From Pyronema omphalodes (taxonomy: Eukaryota; Ascomycota; Pezizomycetes; Pezizales; Pyronemataceae), in the NCBI GenBank assembly GCA_024516155.1, contig JAJJXM010000026.1:372001-436000 (forward strand): DNA of 64,000 nucleotides, given 5' to 3'. The notes under the pieces were generated by a model that saw only the letters and a program-made list of their open reading frames with translations, did no database searches and was not told the DNA's origin. The translations under genes and the position numbers were made by a program. Numbering within the stretch: position 1 is the first letter of the stretch; the number at the start of each line of letters is the position of its first letter. Of this stretch, positions 1 through 13,534 are shown one piece after another.

Positions 1-920
1 GATACATGAAATATCACTCTTGAATGTCATGACTTTTGGGTCAATCATCCATCTGGATTCTGTAGGGACAGTTTTGGTTGGTTCTGTGATAAATATAGCG
101 CTTTTGAGAATTTTTTTATAAATTTCAAGAGATCGTCTTTGATTGTTGTTTATCTAGAGACTTGGTTGGAAATAGGGGAAGGTTAGGATTGACAGGGAAA
201 ACGATGAGGGAAAGTGTATATACATGCTTGATGGAATTGGAACCACTGGAGAGACTATCGCATACAAAGTATTTGAAATCGAGAGCTAAGATAATGACTT
301 TTACTTGCCCTCCTGTTAGTAAATAATTTCTACTCATAGTTGAACGCAGAGAATACTTACCTGTGTCTCTTTTCTTGTAAGTGACTTACACAGCATTCCA
401 TGATGCATCAGCGAGATTAAAATCCCAGCTAGTAGGCATGGTCGCACCATTACTACAATCATGCGCTTGATGTGCATAACGAATATTTGATTTTCAGTAC
501 GTAAATTGACTAACCAAGAGTGATAATATGTGAATCGCTCCCGAGCCGAGGACCACTGAAATGCGAGTGACAATCTTTGACGGACGCCGACTTGTGTGAT
601 AATTCGTGAAGCACCAAGATATCAATATAAAGCACGTGACAACAGCGACATTTGCTTTCGCTTTCATATTTTCAACTCGATATTGAATAATAATTCAATG
701 TGGATGCCTTAACACGCACGGAGGTCAACTTGAACCCATTCGCGCTCTGTCTGACGCTGCCAAGCCAGAGCCGCACTCCACTGCTGGGATTCACGCGAAA
801 GACACTGGCGCTATTCTACACGTCCATCGATCGCCGACCGCGTTTTAACATCCAACAAATACACACCTTCCAGTAGCACCCCCACGATACTCCGGAGCCA
901 GGCAAAAGGTGCGGCCTGTG
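1..920. other. Intergenic left flank; no supported gene
   Basis: Short open frames occur on the - strand at about 125-337 and 334-573. They lack a convincing ATG, and no splice junction I tried joined them in frame. The last 85 bases before the nucleoporin start hold GACCGCGTTTTA at 836-847, which recurs upstream of the helicase gene. Confidence 0.4.
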
Positions 921-3900
921 ATGAATAGCAACCCGTACGCCGTTCTCTCCGGCTCCCAGGAGACCGGAAACGCAGATGTTGAACTGGTGGGAGAGAAGGA
1001 CCCTCTTGATATCGAATGCGAGGTTTGTATTCCGTTTTGTATTTGTATAGCTATGAAGTCGATATAAGGACTAACTGGTAATATACAGAGTCTTGGATTC
1101 CTCGGATTAAACCGCGACAAGAGAGTGAAAGTACTACCCGATGGCTTTAACAAAACCGAGCTACCGCGCTCATGCTCTTCCCTTTTTGCTGTCGCAAACA
1201 AACGCGGGCTATTTGCGGCCGCGGGACCTAAGAGTATGCTATAGCTACTATTTGAGCCCAACACGATTACTGATTATGAATAGGTTTTGTGATAGGATCG
1301 ACTCAGTCCCTGCGCGACGCATTTACCAAAGACGAAGAGTTCAAACCCCAACTCAGTATACCCTCAATCCACAGCATATCACACATAGTCTTTAATGCCG
1401 ACGAATCACATATTATCCTCGGCGATAACGAGGGCCGCTTGGCTATATACTCAATAGACGCCTTATCAAGTGGCAGTGAGACAAAGGCATCGTTCGAGCT
1501 CAATGCTGAGGATGAGCTCAGAGAAATCAAGCCTAATCCAAAGGCTCCTGAGCTTGTGGCCATTGTTACCATGATGGGAAGTGTACGGATGTTGGATCTC
1601 AACTCCAGAGCCTTTAAGGTTGGACCAAACGGTCCATCGTTGCTGGAAACAGTCTGCACCGTAGCTTGGAGTAAATTAGGAAAGCAGATTATTTGTGGTA
1701 TGGGAGATGGAAGTCTTTACCAGATGACTCCAGAGGGAGTGGGAAAAGCCACACTTCCTACACCGCCAGAAACTGAGGGCTTCTTTGTTTCTGCGGTCTT
1801 GTGGCTAGAGAATCATCTTTTCGTTACTTCACACTCGCCTTTACCTATATCAGGCGTCAGCATCGATTCAAAGTTCCACATCCTTGAACGAAAAGGCACT
1901 AAATTCGAGTACCGAACACTATATGATCCCGTTCCACCCTATGGTATGCAGGAACGTGTACCTCCCTACTTCTTCACTGCGCAGGTGTGGCAATATGGTC
2001 CAGCGCTCAAAAATTTGGTCATATTTGCTGGAACCTGCTCCAGTGATGTCGGAGTCATGGCCAGATTTTCTGAAGACAAAGGCGATATACCTGCAAATAC
2101 ATTTGTAACGGTTAACATACCGAGCGACAACAGACGAGCACAGCTACCTTTGTCCATTGAAGATAAAACGGACACATCACCAATTGGTATGGCCCTTGAT
2201 CTCAGTGCAACCGAAAAAGTCAAACGGCCAGTTGGAGGTGAGGAAATCGATGAGTCTCCTGGACCGTTACCAATCTTAATGGTCTTGAACTACGAGGGTC
2301 TTGTATCTGCTTGGAATATTGTCTACGATGAAGCCATTCAGGCAGGCGAGAATTATAGTGGAATGAATGTTTTCGATACTGAATCTACGCCAGCTCCTCC
2401 GGCTCAAGCTGCACCAAGCGGCTTTGCCTCTGGAACACCAGGCTTTGGTCAGTCCAGCTTTGGTACCTCAACAGGTCCAGTTTCAGCCTTTAAACCAGCT
2501 ACACCTGGCTTTGGAGCATCTGGATTCGGTGCCTCAACATCTGGACCCGCCTTTGGACAGCCTGCACAGTTAGGATCTTCAACATCAGCATTCGGTCAGC
2601 CCTCCGCTTTGGGTTCTAGCACAGCTTCAGGATTTGGACAATCCTCGTTTGGCTCGCCATCTCCTTTGGGCGCAGTTAAGCCAGCCTTTGGAGCACCTTC
2701 GGCACTCGGTGCAAATGCCCCTGCCTTTGGATCGACTTCTGCATTGGGGGGAGCTGCGCCAACACCGGCCTTTGGAAGTTCCATCTTTGGAGCAGCATCT
2801 TCAATGGGAGGAGCTCCCACGACTCCTGCATTCGGCCAGACTAGTGCGTTTGGAAAGCCGGCGTTTGGACAGGCCTCTCCATTTGGAGCCCCCGCCCCTG
2901 CCGCCGCCGGAGCAAGCGCATTTGGCAGCGGTGGTGGATTCGCTTCTTTTGCCAATAAGGGAGGATTTGCAGCTGCTGCATCGGTCGGTGGTAATGATAC
3001 GGCTAGCCCATTCGGAAAGGGAGGTGCTATTCCTACTCAGTCAAATGAGGATTCTGTGTTCAAGAAGGTGGAAGCAGCGCCAACATTCGGAAAGTCCGGA
3101 TTCCAGCTTTCCAGTGGCTTCAAGGCTGACCCCAGTCAAATGGGAGGCGAAGAGTCCGATACCAAGGAGAGCGGGTCGCTTGGAGGATTCGGCTCCATGC
3201 TCGGCGGAGCACTCGATAGCAAGCCCGCTGCTCCTGCTTTCGGAGCTCCTGCAGCCGCTGTAAACCCCTTTGGAACTCCTAAATACGCACCTACTGCCAA
3301 CCCGTTCGGAACTCCTACCCAACCCTCAAACCCCTCTGCCCTCGGCTCCTCGACCAGCAGTGCTTCACCCTTTGCTGCTGTCAATACTTGCGGTAGTTCG
3401 GCTTTCTTAAAATCAACCGACACGAATCCCTTTGGTAGGCCTGCTTTCGGAGCACCGAGCCAGATCACACCTGCTTTCGGAACTCCCAGTCAAATCAAGC
3501 CTGCCTTTGGAACACCAAGCCAAATTACGCCTGCGTTTGGAGCACCCAGCACTCCCTCCAAGCCATCCAGTACACCGGCTGCAGCCAAGTCTTTGGCGCC
3601 GGCTGTTGTCGACAGTGATGATGAAGAGAGTGATGATGAGGCCGTTGAAGAAGAGGAGGCTGCTTTGCCGCCGGACTTTACTATTTCTAGCAACAAAACT
3701 GAGCCTCAGTTGCCACCTGCTCCTCTCTCTAGTGACGATGAGGACAATGATGATGAGGCCGAGGAGGAGGAGGAGGCTGTCTTACCGCCCGACTTCACTA
3801 CTCCTAGTAAAACTACTAAGCCTAGTGGAAATGAGGACAATGATGACGAGGCCGAGGAGGAGGAGGATGAGGAGGAGGAAGAAGAGGAGGAGGAAGAGGA

Positions 3901-5980
3901 GGAGGCTGCCTTGCCACCAGACTTTACTACTTCTGGAAATGCCACTGAGTCTCAGCTACCAGATGACGACGAGGAGAGTGACGAAGATAACGACGGCGAA
4001 CAGGAACTGGTAGGCTATGAAGATGAGACAGAATGGGATCTTGAATCAGAGAAAGACTCTGATGCCGAAAACAAACCCCCCGCCCCCACCCCCAAGAAGC
4101 CGACCCCCACCTCGTTACCACCGACGACTCCTGCGCAACCCGCAAAGAGCACCGCCGTCACCCCGGCTTCCGCAAAATCTACTAGCAGTGTTTTCGCCGG
4201 AAACGCAAGCTTCAGTAGTACATTTGGTTCTGCTCCTGCCAATACTTCCAATCCTTTTAGTAACTTGAAGCCTAATCCTGGAGATCTTTCGAGCGAGGAG
4301 GATGATGACGAGGACGACGATGAAGATGACGAGTCGGAGGAGGATGTCAAGCCTGCTCGCCAACTTAAGGGCAAAACTCCGCAAAAGACTCCTCAGAAAT
4401 CTAAGGTGACCCCGATATCTGCGAAGATGGAAGCTAGAGCAGCGGCTTTCGTGGGACTGGACCAGAAGGGCACAAAGAAGGACAACCCCCTTACTCCTTC
4501 TTCTCAGCTTTTCAGCGAGAGTAAGCCCGGATTGTTTGATGCAAAGTCAACACAGGCTGCAAAGCCTACTGGAAGCCTTTTTGCTGCTACGCCTGCTAGC
4601 TCAGAGCAAAAGAAGCCTGATGGAGGTTCGCTGTTTGCAATGAAGAAGCCTGAGGAAGACAAGAAGCCCGGACTCTTTGCTTCCTTCGGCTCTCCTGCCA
4701 CCCCGCAGAAGGCCAATTTCATGGGAACTTCCCCTGCTTCGGCAACGAGCCCCGAGACCGAAAAGAAGCTCGCAATTTCTGCAAAGCCCGCGGCTTCTCC
4801 TCTTCGTGCGGCCCCCCGTCCTAAGGCATCTCCGACCCCGAAACCTGTCGTGCAGGAGCCCGAGCCCGAAGAGCCCGAACTGCCGGAGCCAGAGCCAGTT
4901 GATTTCAACCGCGAATATTCCGATACTGAAGACGATTACATTCGCCAGCAACTTCAGAACGGTCCCGTCAAGCCTTCCACCACCCTCCCGGAGGTTCGCA
5001 AGTTAGTCGAGCCCGAGCTTGAAGATGACTTCAATTTGGTATTCGATTCCCTTTATCAGTCCGGTAACATGATGGTCAATAAACTCGGCCAAATGTCTCG
5101 CGCTCTTCAAAGCTACCATCTAGCCCAGAAAACTCCACCCTCCATTCTTCACAACGACTGTACGAAAATTGATAATCCAGAGGAATGGCTTCTTTGTGAA
5201 TCCAACCTCGTTACTAAGGAGATTGGAGCTTTGTTAAAGGAGGCGCAGGAGATTAATAAGGCTACCCCTGAGCTACAAAAGTTGCACAGCAAGGCTGCGA
5301 AGGGATTTATCAAGCTCGATACTTCTGAGAGCGAGTTAAATCGTCTGTTCGCCGTTTACACTGATACCAACGCCGCTGCTCGTGCGCGCGCCCGTTTGCT
5401 AGCTCCTGAACAGCAGATTCAACAACGCCAGTTGAGGAAATGCTTTTCCAGAGTGGAAAAGTCACTAAAGGAGGTGGAGGGTAAAGCAACAGTCCTCAAA
5501 GCCAAGTTGGCGGCGCGTGACCGAGGCCGTAGAACCGCTCGTGTCCGCCCTCCTACTGCGGAAGCTGTTCGCAACACTGTCTTGAAGTTGACGCAAATGG
5601 CAGAGCGTAAAGAACGTGATGTCGCCTTGCTGGAAGAGCGGATGAGACGTTTGAAGTTGCGGTATGGATGGGATACTACTTCTACTCCTACTCCTGGTGA
5701 TAACACGGCCGCTGGTGCGGATCAGACTTCACAGTTTAGAAGCTCTTTCTTGGGAAGTTCTATGGGCAGCTTTGTACGGGAGGGTTCGGCAACTTTAGAG
5801 ACGCCTTTGAGGAGAAGTGTTCTGACTATGAGAGAAGCATCACCAATGCCCACGATTGCGGTGGCTAAGGTTGAGGAACAGGAAGTGGGAGAGATGATGG
5901 ATGAAGCCAAACGTAGGAGAGAGCAGGGCAAGCGGTTTAAGGAGGCGATGAAGAAGCGGGGACAAAAGGTGAAGGCTTAG
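921..5980 (+). CDS. NUP159: FG-repeat nucleoporin, Nup159/Nup214 type
   Basis: Predicted exons are 921-1022, 1089-1233 and 1284-5980, about 1647 residues. The splices restore a continuous N-terminus. The large third exon has no ATG near its beginning, which is why the start is placed at 921. Residues about 35-430 read as an N-terminal beta-propeller. Residues about 480-830 are packed with FG repeats of the SAFG, PAFG and GFG kinds. An acidic, Glu-rich linker with runs of more than ten acidic residues follows. The last 300 or so residues are charged and helical, as expected for the coiled coil that docks Nup159 to the Nup82 complex. In known family members the propeller recruits the DEAD-box helicase Dbp5 at the cytoplasmic face of the pore during mRNA export. 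Family and architecture are clear; exact exon borders are predictions. The symbol follows yeast. Confidence 0.9.
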
Positions 5981-6871
5981 GAGGTTTATGGAACCTAAGC
6001 ACTAAGGAGGGTAATGAGCGATGAGATGGAAGAAGTGCGGGATGGGTTCATATAAATGGAAGGCTTGTATTTCAGAGACACCATGATGATGCTGCTTTTT
6101 GAGTTTTACTTTATTTTATTTTAAGAATGTTACAATGAGAAGAAGTTGTCTCTGAGAAGGAATTGGCGAGATGAGTGATATTGAGTGCTATGTTGCGAAG
6201 CTGGAAACCCCGTCGGGCGTTGCCTTGACGACAAGTTCATGCCACCGAGAAGATTAGATAATTTTTTGGTCTTAGCACGAATTTGATTCATGCTGCTCCT
6301 TTAATAAGCACGATCTTTTAGGATGCCATTAAAAACCAGAGTAGGAGACCTGAGTGATATCTAGTGTTCTGCTGTCGATCCGCTACGGTTTCTTGCACAT
6401 CTTTCAATGGTTGCCATGGTAACGAAAATGTGGTCTTTCCTAAAGCCGTGAATAATAATGATACCACTTTTTGGGTTTGTAATTCATAGGATAACATCAG
6501 ATGTTGCTATCTGGATTTGAAATCGGGCGAGGACCGTTACGACGGTTTACGGCCTCGCAAAAATTACCGTTTCCGGAAAGCCCCACCTTTCGCCAAGCCG
6601 TATCTTAAACCGCGTGTGTCGGGCGACGCGACCGCGTTTTAGTGTAGTGGAGAAACAAACACGCCCGTGACTGCAACCCTCGAATCAATCTCGCTCACGA
6701 CCGCGTTGAACTACAACCTCACGAACTTCACAAAACCCAAAACGAAAGCCGCACGTAATACTGTAGCACCAACGCGTTGCAGCACAGCAAAGAAAAAATT
6801 GAGATTGGTTTCGACTTCGCTGCCGGGATTGACTGGCTGGGAAATGCAGCTTGAGTTCTGAGAGTACCCAA
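5981..6871. other. Intergenic spacer and helicase promoter region
   Basis: No coding frame stands out in this 0.9 kb. The part nearest the helicase start is GC-richer, and GACCGCGTTTTA at 6630-6641 matches a 12-mer 85 bases upstream of the nucleoporin start. No TATA box is obvious. Confidence 0.35.
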
Positions 6872-9800
6872 ATGTCAACTACAACAAAAAACAATCTCGC
6901 CATACATCTTGCATGGTTCAACCGAGAAAAACCATTTCTTCCACCTCCGCCGAAGAATCCAACGCCGAGAAATGAATTGCTACCTCCTGTGGATGTAAAT
7001 ATTCCTTCAGTTACTCCCGCTGCCTCGATCTCCAGACCGACACCATCACTCCCGCCAGCGCCGCCTTCAATTCCACCACCTCCGACAAGGGCGCCCACAG
7101 GACCTCCTTCACAGTCTTCCCGGATTGCATCCCCGCCGGCACCCCCGCCTCTACCGCCACACTCCCACTCGGAATCAGACATGTCGAAGATCCAGCTCCA
7201 GTCTTCTAGCAAGCGCTCTAAGCTCTCCAGCTTCCCCGGAACTCCCATGGCAGCTTCAAAACCTCTACCTGCTTCTACAGCGGCACCAAATCCGGCGCCG
7301 CAAACTCCAAATATGGGGGCGGGGATTGCTAGGAAGGTTGTAAACAGAGGTATACCTCCCCTGTCGCTCAGACGTCTATCTTTGATCTGCAACGGAAATA
7401 GGAATGATACGGGATCGGGAATGGATGGGAGAGATATAGATGCTAATTGGTCATCAAAACAGCAGGTAACGAACCACAAATAACCGCCTCGAATCTCCAA
7501 AGGGCTCAACCACCGGTGGATGTAGACTGTATCGATCTCACGGACGACATACCGGTTCCCGTGTCCACCCAACGGCCTGCTCCTTCGCAGAGGCCTGCGC
7601 CTCGTCCGGCTACGAGATACAACACCCCCTCGCAAAGCCAGATTCCAAACCACATGTCACAAATAATAGATTCCGATGACGACATCGAGATGTTTACTGT
7701 TCCCCCATCGACGCAACGAGCACTACGACAGACTAGCGTACAACCGCCTGCTGCTATAGATACTACTATTTCAAGGACTTCAAAGAAAAGGAAGAGTGGC
7801 GATTTTTTGGTGGATAATTATGATACTACACCTAGTCATTCTGATTCGGCTCAAAGCCCAAGAGAAAGTGCGTTTGATATGATGCGGAGCCCGCAAAGGC
7901 AGCGGAGGTTGAATAATAGAGAGCAAACGCCAGATGTGGGGGAGAAATTGAAGAGAGTGAATACGTCGGCGCAGAGACAGGAGCGTATAGATGAGGAGGG
8001 AGAATCCGCGACAAAGAGGCGCAGGAAGGAGGTACAGCCGGTGCTAGAGGAAGAGGAAGAGGACGAAGAGGAGGAGGAAATATCAACCAGGAGAAGAAAT
8101 AGTGTGAAGAAAAGTAGGCAGAGGGTTGTGCCGGATTCGGAGGATGAGGAGATGTTTTCAGATGATGATGTCGGAACAACAAATAAGACCGAATCTGAGG
8201 TGGCTAATGATGATGACGACCAGGAGTCCGATTATGGTGGTGCGGATGAACTATTCACAGAAATATTGGAAGAAGATGTTGGTGATAAAACCAGAGATGT
8301 TCCTCATCCAAGGAGTAGTTCTTTTGCCTCGCCGTATGCTTCAGATTCACCGACGAAACCTAAGAATAATTCTAGGCCAATACCGCAACATACACCGATA
8401 CCGAGGCCTACACCTTCTGTCACATCGAAGACCACCGCAGAGGGGGCGGATGACTTTTCTGGATGGTCGAAGGATATGCTATCGAAAGAGTTAGGGAACC
8501 TAAAGGATGAGTACTTCAAATTATTAAACAGCTTACAAGACGACTATTACGACCAAGGCGACGCACCACCACAGGATCAAATTCAGCGAAAAGTTGCCTT
8601 GAAGCAGAAAATGAACCTCATTGAAAAGCGTCTATCAGCCCTGGAAAAGGAGAAGGAAGTGTCCAGTAGTAATCCTTCGGCGATTGATACACCCACTTAT
8701 CGACGGGGTGTTGTCGAATCAGCTCAGTTTGCACCATTAGTACCACGGTCACAGCAGCGTTCAATTGCTGAAGCTCTTACAACTGCAACCAAACCAACCT
8801 CATCTTTTTCAACACATATCTCCAAGCCTAACGCTGATCGTGATGCCTTTCGTACGGAAAGCGTCGGAATCAATACCTACTCGATAAGCACGATCAGGTC
8901 TCCGCCGAAAAAGCCGGTTTCACATTTATCAATTGACCTCTCCTCTCCTAACCCAGTTCGTCGACCAGCAGAGAGGATGAATGTGTATAAGCCTGATTCC
9001 CCTCCTCCTGATTTTGGCTATGACTCCGATTTTGGCGATCCTGAGCCCGAGCCTGCTCCCAGGCCACAGCAGCGGAACCAGTCGCTTCCCATTCCTACAA
9101 AGCCAAGTGACGAGGAAGACCTTATCGGCAGTGATGACGACGATATGGAGGACCTGCTGGCAGTGGTCGATACACCTGTTCCTCCTCCTGCGGATGACGA
9201 TTTCCAGATTATTGAAGCCCCACAATACCGGCAGCCACAGCAACAGCAACAGGTCAGTAAGAGAGTTCCGTTGGGTGTTGCAACTGCCAATTTCCCGCAG
9301 AAAAAAACGATCAATGATGTGTTGGGATATGACAAACCACCACCACCATCCAGACAAGCACCGGCTCCCACTGCAACACAATCGAGGAATTTGCAAGGTC
9401 CTGGCAATCTCAGGATGACCCAGCAGATACATAACGTCCCGGGTAGAGCGCATAACCAGCATGCGCAACAAGTCGACCTTACCAGAGCTGACATGCAGCA
9501 CCCCTGGTCCCGTGAGGTTGCGAGGGTCCTCAAAGATCGATTTCATCTTAGTGGTTTCCGGCAGAACCAATTAGAAGCCATCAATGAGACTTTATCCGGA
9601 AAGAATGTATTCGTCATCATGCCTACTGGAGGAGGAAAGTCTTTGATTTATCAACTTCCCGCGATAGTTTCGTCTGGAAAAACTCGGGGAGTGACAGTGG
9701 TTATTTCGCCGCTGTTATCACTGATGACGGATCAAGTCGATCATCTCCAAAAGTTACGCATAGACGCCTGTTACATCAACGGAGATTCCACAGCCGAAGA

Positions 9801-12348
9801 GAAGAAGTATGTTTTCGACGAACTGTTTAGTCAGGATCCTAGATTACAGCTGATCTATGTTACCCCGGAAATGCTCTCCAAGTCAGGACAGCTGCAGTCG
9901 GCGCTCGAGAGGCTATATAGCAATGGGAGGCTAGCGAGACTGGTCATTGATGAGGCACATTGTGTTAGTGAATGGGGTCACGACTTCAGACCGGATTATA
10001 AAGAGCTGGGAAAATTGAGAGAAAGGTACAACGACATCCCTCTTGTTGCTTTAACGGCTACTGCGACGCATAAGGTTCGGATCGATGTTCAGACAGTTCT
10101 TAAGATTCGTGGATGCAAGGTGCTTGAGATGTCTTTTAACCGTCCCAACCTCAGCTACGAGGTTCGCGCAAAGAAAAAAGATGAAGGCGGAAAGTCGGTT
10201 ATCCAGCAAATTGCAGATATCTGCCGGGAGCATGCCGGACAGGCGGGCATTATCTACTGCTTCTCTCGCAGCGACTGCGAGAAACTTTCAGAAAAACTGG
10301 GCGAGATGGGAATCAGTTGCAATTTCTTTCATGCCGGTATTGACTCAGAAAGGAAAAAGCAGCTGCAGAAGGACTGGCAGGCGAATAAATTTAAGATCAT
10401 CGTTGCAACTATTGCATTCGGTATGGGGATTGATAAACCGGATGTTAGATTTGTTATTCACCATTCTATGCCGAAATCCCTTGAGGGTTATTATCAGGAA
10501 ACTGGCAGAGCTGGCAGAGATGGAAAGCCGAGCAACTGTACGCTGTTTTATTCCTATGCAGACAAACAGAAATATCTCGCCATGGCCGAAAAAGATTCAA
10601 AAAAACGAGAGAAAAGAGTTGATTGGCATATCTTGCAGCGGCAACGGGAAATGCTACAAATGGTAGTGCAATACTGCGATAATCCCGCAGAATGTCGCAG
10701 AACCCAAGTATTACGTTACTTTGGCGAGAAATTCGATCGAGCTAATTGTATGGGGGGTTGTGATAACTGTTTAAAGAACGCCGGCAACGATTTGTTTGAG
10801 GAAAGAGATGTGACTGAAGATGCTGCTAATATTGTTAAGATGGCGGAGTATTATCATGGCCGGAACAAAACAATTCTGATGGCCATTTCTGCCTATCAAG
10901 GAACAAGAGACAAGAAAGATCCGGACACTCCTCCTGGATTTGGTACTGGCGCGAAATATCACAGGAATGAATGCGAGCGACTATTCCATGCTGTACACTC
11001 AGCCGAAGGTATCAGCGAGACCTACGTGACAATGAGATTGGGATCCGTTATTGCCTATATTGCCAAAGGCGTAAGTCGTCCTCTTTTCCATTCCTTTATA
11101 CACCTGTCTATTATCATCATTCTTCGCCTTCTTTTATTGTCTGAACAGTAACTAATACACCTCTAGCGTCTAGCTGACCAGATAATCTCCGGTGAAAAAC
11201 GAATCAAAATGCTCTTCGAAATCAACAGAGAACCTCCCCCTGCACCAAAACCCCCCACTCGGAAACCCACCACTAGAAAACCCACTGCCCGCACGGCCAC
11301 CTCCACCTCTGCCTCTGCAGGTGCCTCCTTTCGCGCCGGTGAACTCGAGCTCTCCACCTTCGCCGCCCCTGCTCGAGGTGCCACACGCAACGGCTACGAA
11401 GCCGACGGTTTTATTATCCCCGACGATGACGAAGATGACGGCGATTTCGATGCTCTTGGGATGCCCCCCGTCCGTCGTCGCGCCGCCGCTGGTACTTCTA
11501 CGTCTTCCCGCGCCAAGAAAGCTTCCAAGCCTCCACCCCGCCCTATAACCGCCGCCGATGCACTACCTAAGCTCACATCCCTCGAAAGTGAGTTCCTTGT
11601 TCGTTTCATGGATGAGGCCAAGAAAATTCGCACAAATATCATGAAGCGGAAGGGACTGCAGAGAGTCGGCTCGGTGTTTTTGGATTCGGATTTGCAAAAG
11701 ATTGGGATTTATTTACCAAGAAATAATATGGAAATGTGTGCAATTCTCGGTACTGTACAGAAGGTTATGGAGTTTGGGAACGAGTTTGTGGCACTGGCAG
11801 GAAAGTATAGAAGGGATATGGAGAAGCTGTATGAAGACACTGGAGAGAAGGTTCGGGAGTGGGAGGAGGGTGGGGGGAACAACGAGGAGGAGGAGGAGGA
11901 TTATGGCCTTGATGATGATGATGAGAATTATGAGGGGTTCTTTGCTGAGGAAGCGGAGGAAGTAGAGCCAGAGGAGGAGGAGTATTCGGAATACTTCCAG
12001 CAAAGGGAATCTGTGCCAGAAAGAGGAGGTGATAATTCCTTTGGCCAGTGGAATCAGATGCAAACAGGTGCAAAAGCATCCAGTCGTTCCGGTTCCAAGA
12101 GAGCACCATCGACGAGTGGAAGAGGAGCGGCAAAGGAAAGGGGGGAACCGCGAAAGTACACCAAGCGCACTGCTGGCAATGGAGGGTCACGAGAGTCAGG
12201 GAGAAGAGCGGCAGGTGGGAGTAGTGGCAATGGTAATGTGAGGGCGAGGAAACCCGCGGCTCCTAGGACAGGGGGTGGAAGTTCGAGGGGTGGAGAGGCG
12301 CCGGCTACAACTTCTGAGGGAGGAGGGGTTAGGCCGATGTGGTTATGA
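6872..12348 (+). CDS. SGS1: RecQ-family DNA helicase, BLM/Sgs1 type
   Basis: Predicted exons are 6872-7349, 7463-11070 and 11167-12348, about 1755 residues. The N-terminus has the short NLAIHLAWFNREKP-type motif seen in fungal Sgs1/BLM proteins, followed by a long disordered Pro/Ser-rich and acidic region. The helicase core shows Walker A (MPTGGGKS, near residue 879), a DEAH box (VIDEAHCVSEWGHDF, near 989) and motif VI (QETGRAGRDG, near 1172). The RecQ zinc-binding part has CRRTQVLRYFGE and CMGGCDNC near 1236-1262, then the winged helix that spans the last intron. An HRDC-like domain lies near 1495-1580 and a basic Gly/Arg-rich tail ends the protein. Family members unwind recombination intermediates with Top3-Rmi1 and protect replication forks. 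Length fits the large fungal homologues. The first acceptor is a tandem NAGNAG site. Confidence 0.93.
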
Positions 12349-13144
12349 ACTCGACTTTGTATATGTTTTTCGTTTTTTTTTGTACATTATACGTTCTGGG
12401 TTTGGTTTTTTTTTTTTTTTTGATATTCAGGTTGGAGTTCGGGGACTATGCTTTATGGCGAACCATGTGAGGTATTTACATACAATTAGTTATTCTTTGG
12501 TTGTGTTATTAGGATCTCTTTGTTGTCAGCTTTGATGGGGTGTATGTGCGTTTTTTGTTTTGGCTTGACGCTGGTAAATGCAGTGAAAATAAAAGTTAGA
12601 TCGAATTGAGAATCATAATATATCACTCTCAACTTAGATGTACTCATGATATTTTTAATTTGCTTTCATCGTTTCATTATGTCTCTGGCCCGAACAACGT
12701 TCAACTACCCCGTATATTAATCTGCTTTTACATTTACACTCTATCCTAGACATCCCCGTTATCTTTCCTCTTATCCCGTTTTGTCTCCCGGTATCACTTT
12801 CGTACTAATTCTCTAAAACTAGCGGAAATGCAATGACTTTTATTAGGAGTGTATCGATTAACTGCGGAAACTTCAAAGATATTTGAGGCTGCACTACAAA
12901 CGAAATACTACAACGAAAGCCCCTTCTTTTTATTGAATAGAGCAGTGAGACAAACAAGTGTGGAAATGGGCGAGCTTCGCAAAAGCACGAGTGAAAAAAG
13001 CGATCAATCGAATTATAAATGAATTCATTAGTTGAATATCTAAGCTGTACTAAGGACTTGAAATTACAGTTTGCAGGTGAAAAAACATACTTTTTATTCT
13101 CAATGTTTGAAGTTAGCACAAAAATGAAAGAAACAAAAAACATG
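12349..13144. other. AT-rich intergenic spacer
   Basis: This stretch holds poly-T runs near 12369-12420 and AT-rich sequence. Frames on both strands are short and low in complexity. I see no gene in it. Confidence 0.4.
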
Positions 13145-13534
13145 TTACTCCCACCGAGTTACAAGAGCCAACAAATACATGCCAGTCACCTCGCTACCAA
13201 TCACCGCGACGACTAAAGTATATTTCGCACCGCGTTCAAGACGCCGAAGTATTCTCACTAGCCAGTGATCATCGCCTCTGTCCCGGAAAAAAGACAAAGC
13301 CATCTCCTGCAGAATATGGATGTTCTCCAGTATGGTGACGGCGAGTAGGAAGCCCTGCAAAACTGATTCCAGCGTTACTTCGGTATTGTTGGAATTGGCG
13401 GAATCCGGAGGGTTGTCTGGCTTCGCCGCCTCAATAGTCGCAAGGTGATTCCCAGTGGTAGGAGAAGGTCGAGTGGTCCGGCCGCAAGTAGGATATCCGG
13501 TGAAGGCGTGATTAACAGCTGCCTTCTGGGGCAT
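13145..13534 (-). CDS. Small two-helix membrane protein, unrecognised
   Basis: The open frame from ATG at 13534 encodes about 129 residues. The first 60 are polar and Pro/Thr-rich, including GYPTCGRTTRPSPTTG. Two hydrophobic segments follow, LQGFLLAVTILENIHIL and YTLVVAVIGSEVTGMYLLAL, separated by a basic stretch (RILRRLERGAKY). No signal peptide and no family I recognise. The frame is preceded by a partial direct repeat of its own 5' end, so the locus has undergone local duplication. It could be a lineage-specific gene or a decaying one. No intron is needed to read it. Confidence 0.4.
   Translation of the reverse strand: MPQKAAVNHAFTGYPTCGRTTRPSPTTGNHLATIEAAKPDNPPDSANSNNTEVTLESVLQGFLLAVTILENIHILQEMALSFFRDRGDDHWLVRILRRLERGAKYTLVVAVIGSEVTGMYLLALVTRWE

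Noticed and set aside
125..573. Two - strand frames that might form a small spliced gene
   Set aside because: No ATG at the upstream frame, and the attractive GTAAGT to ACTAACAG junction leads into a stop in the required phase.
6685..7653. 322-codon antisense frame over the helicase N-terminus
   Set aside because: Gly/Val-rich antisense of a Pro/Ser-rich coding region, with no start context or homology.
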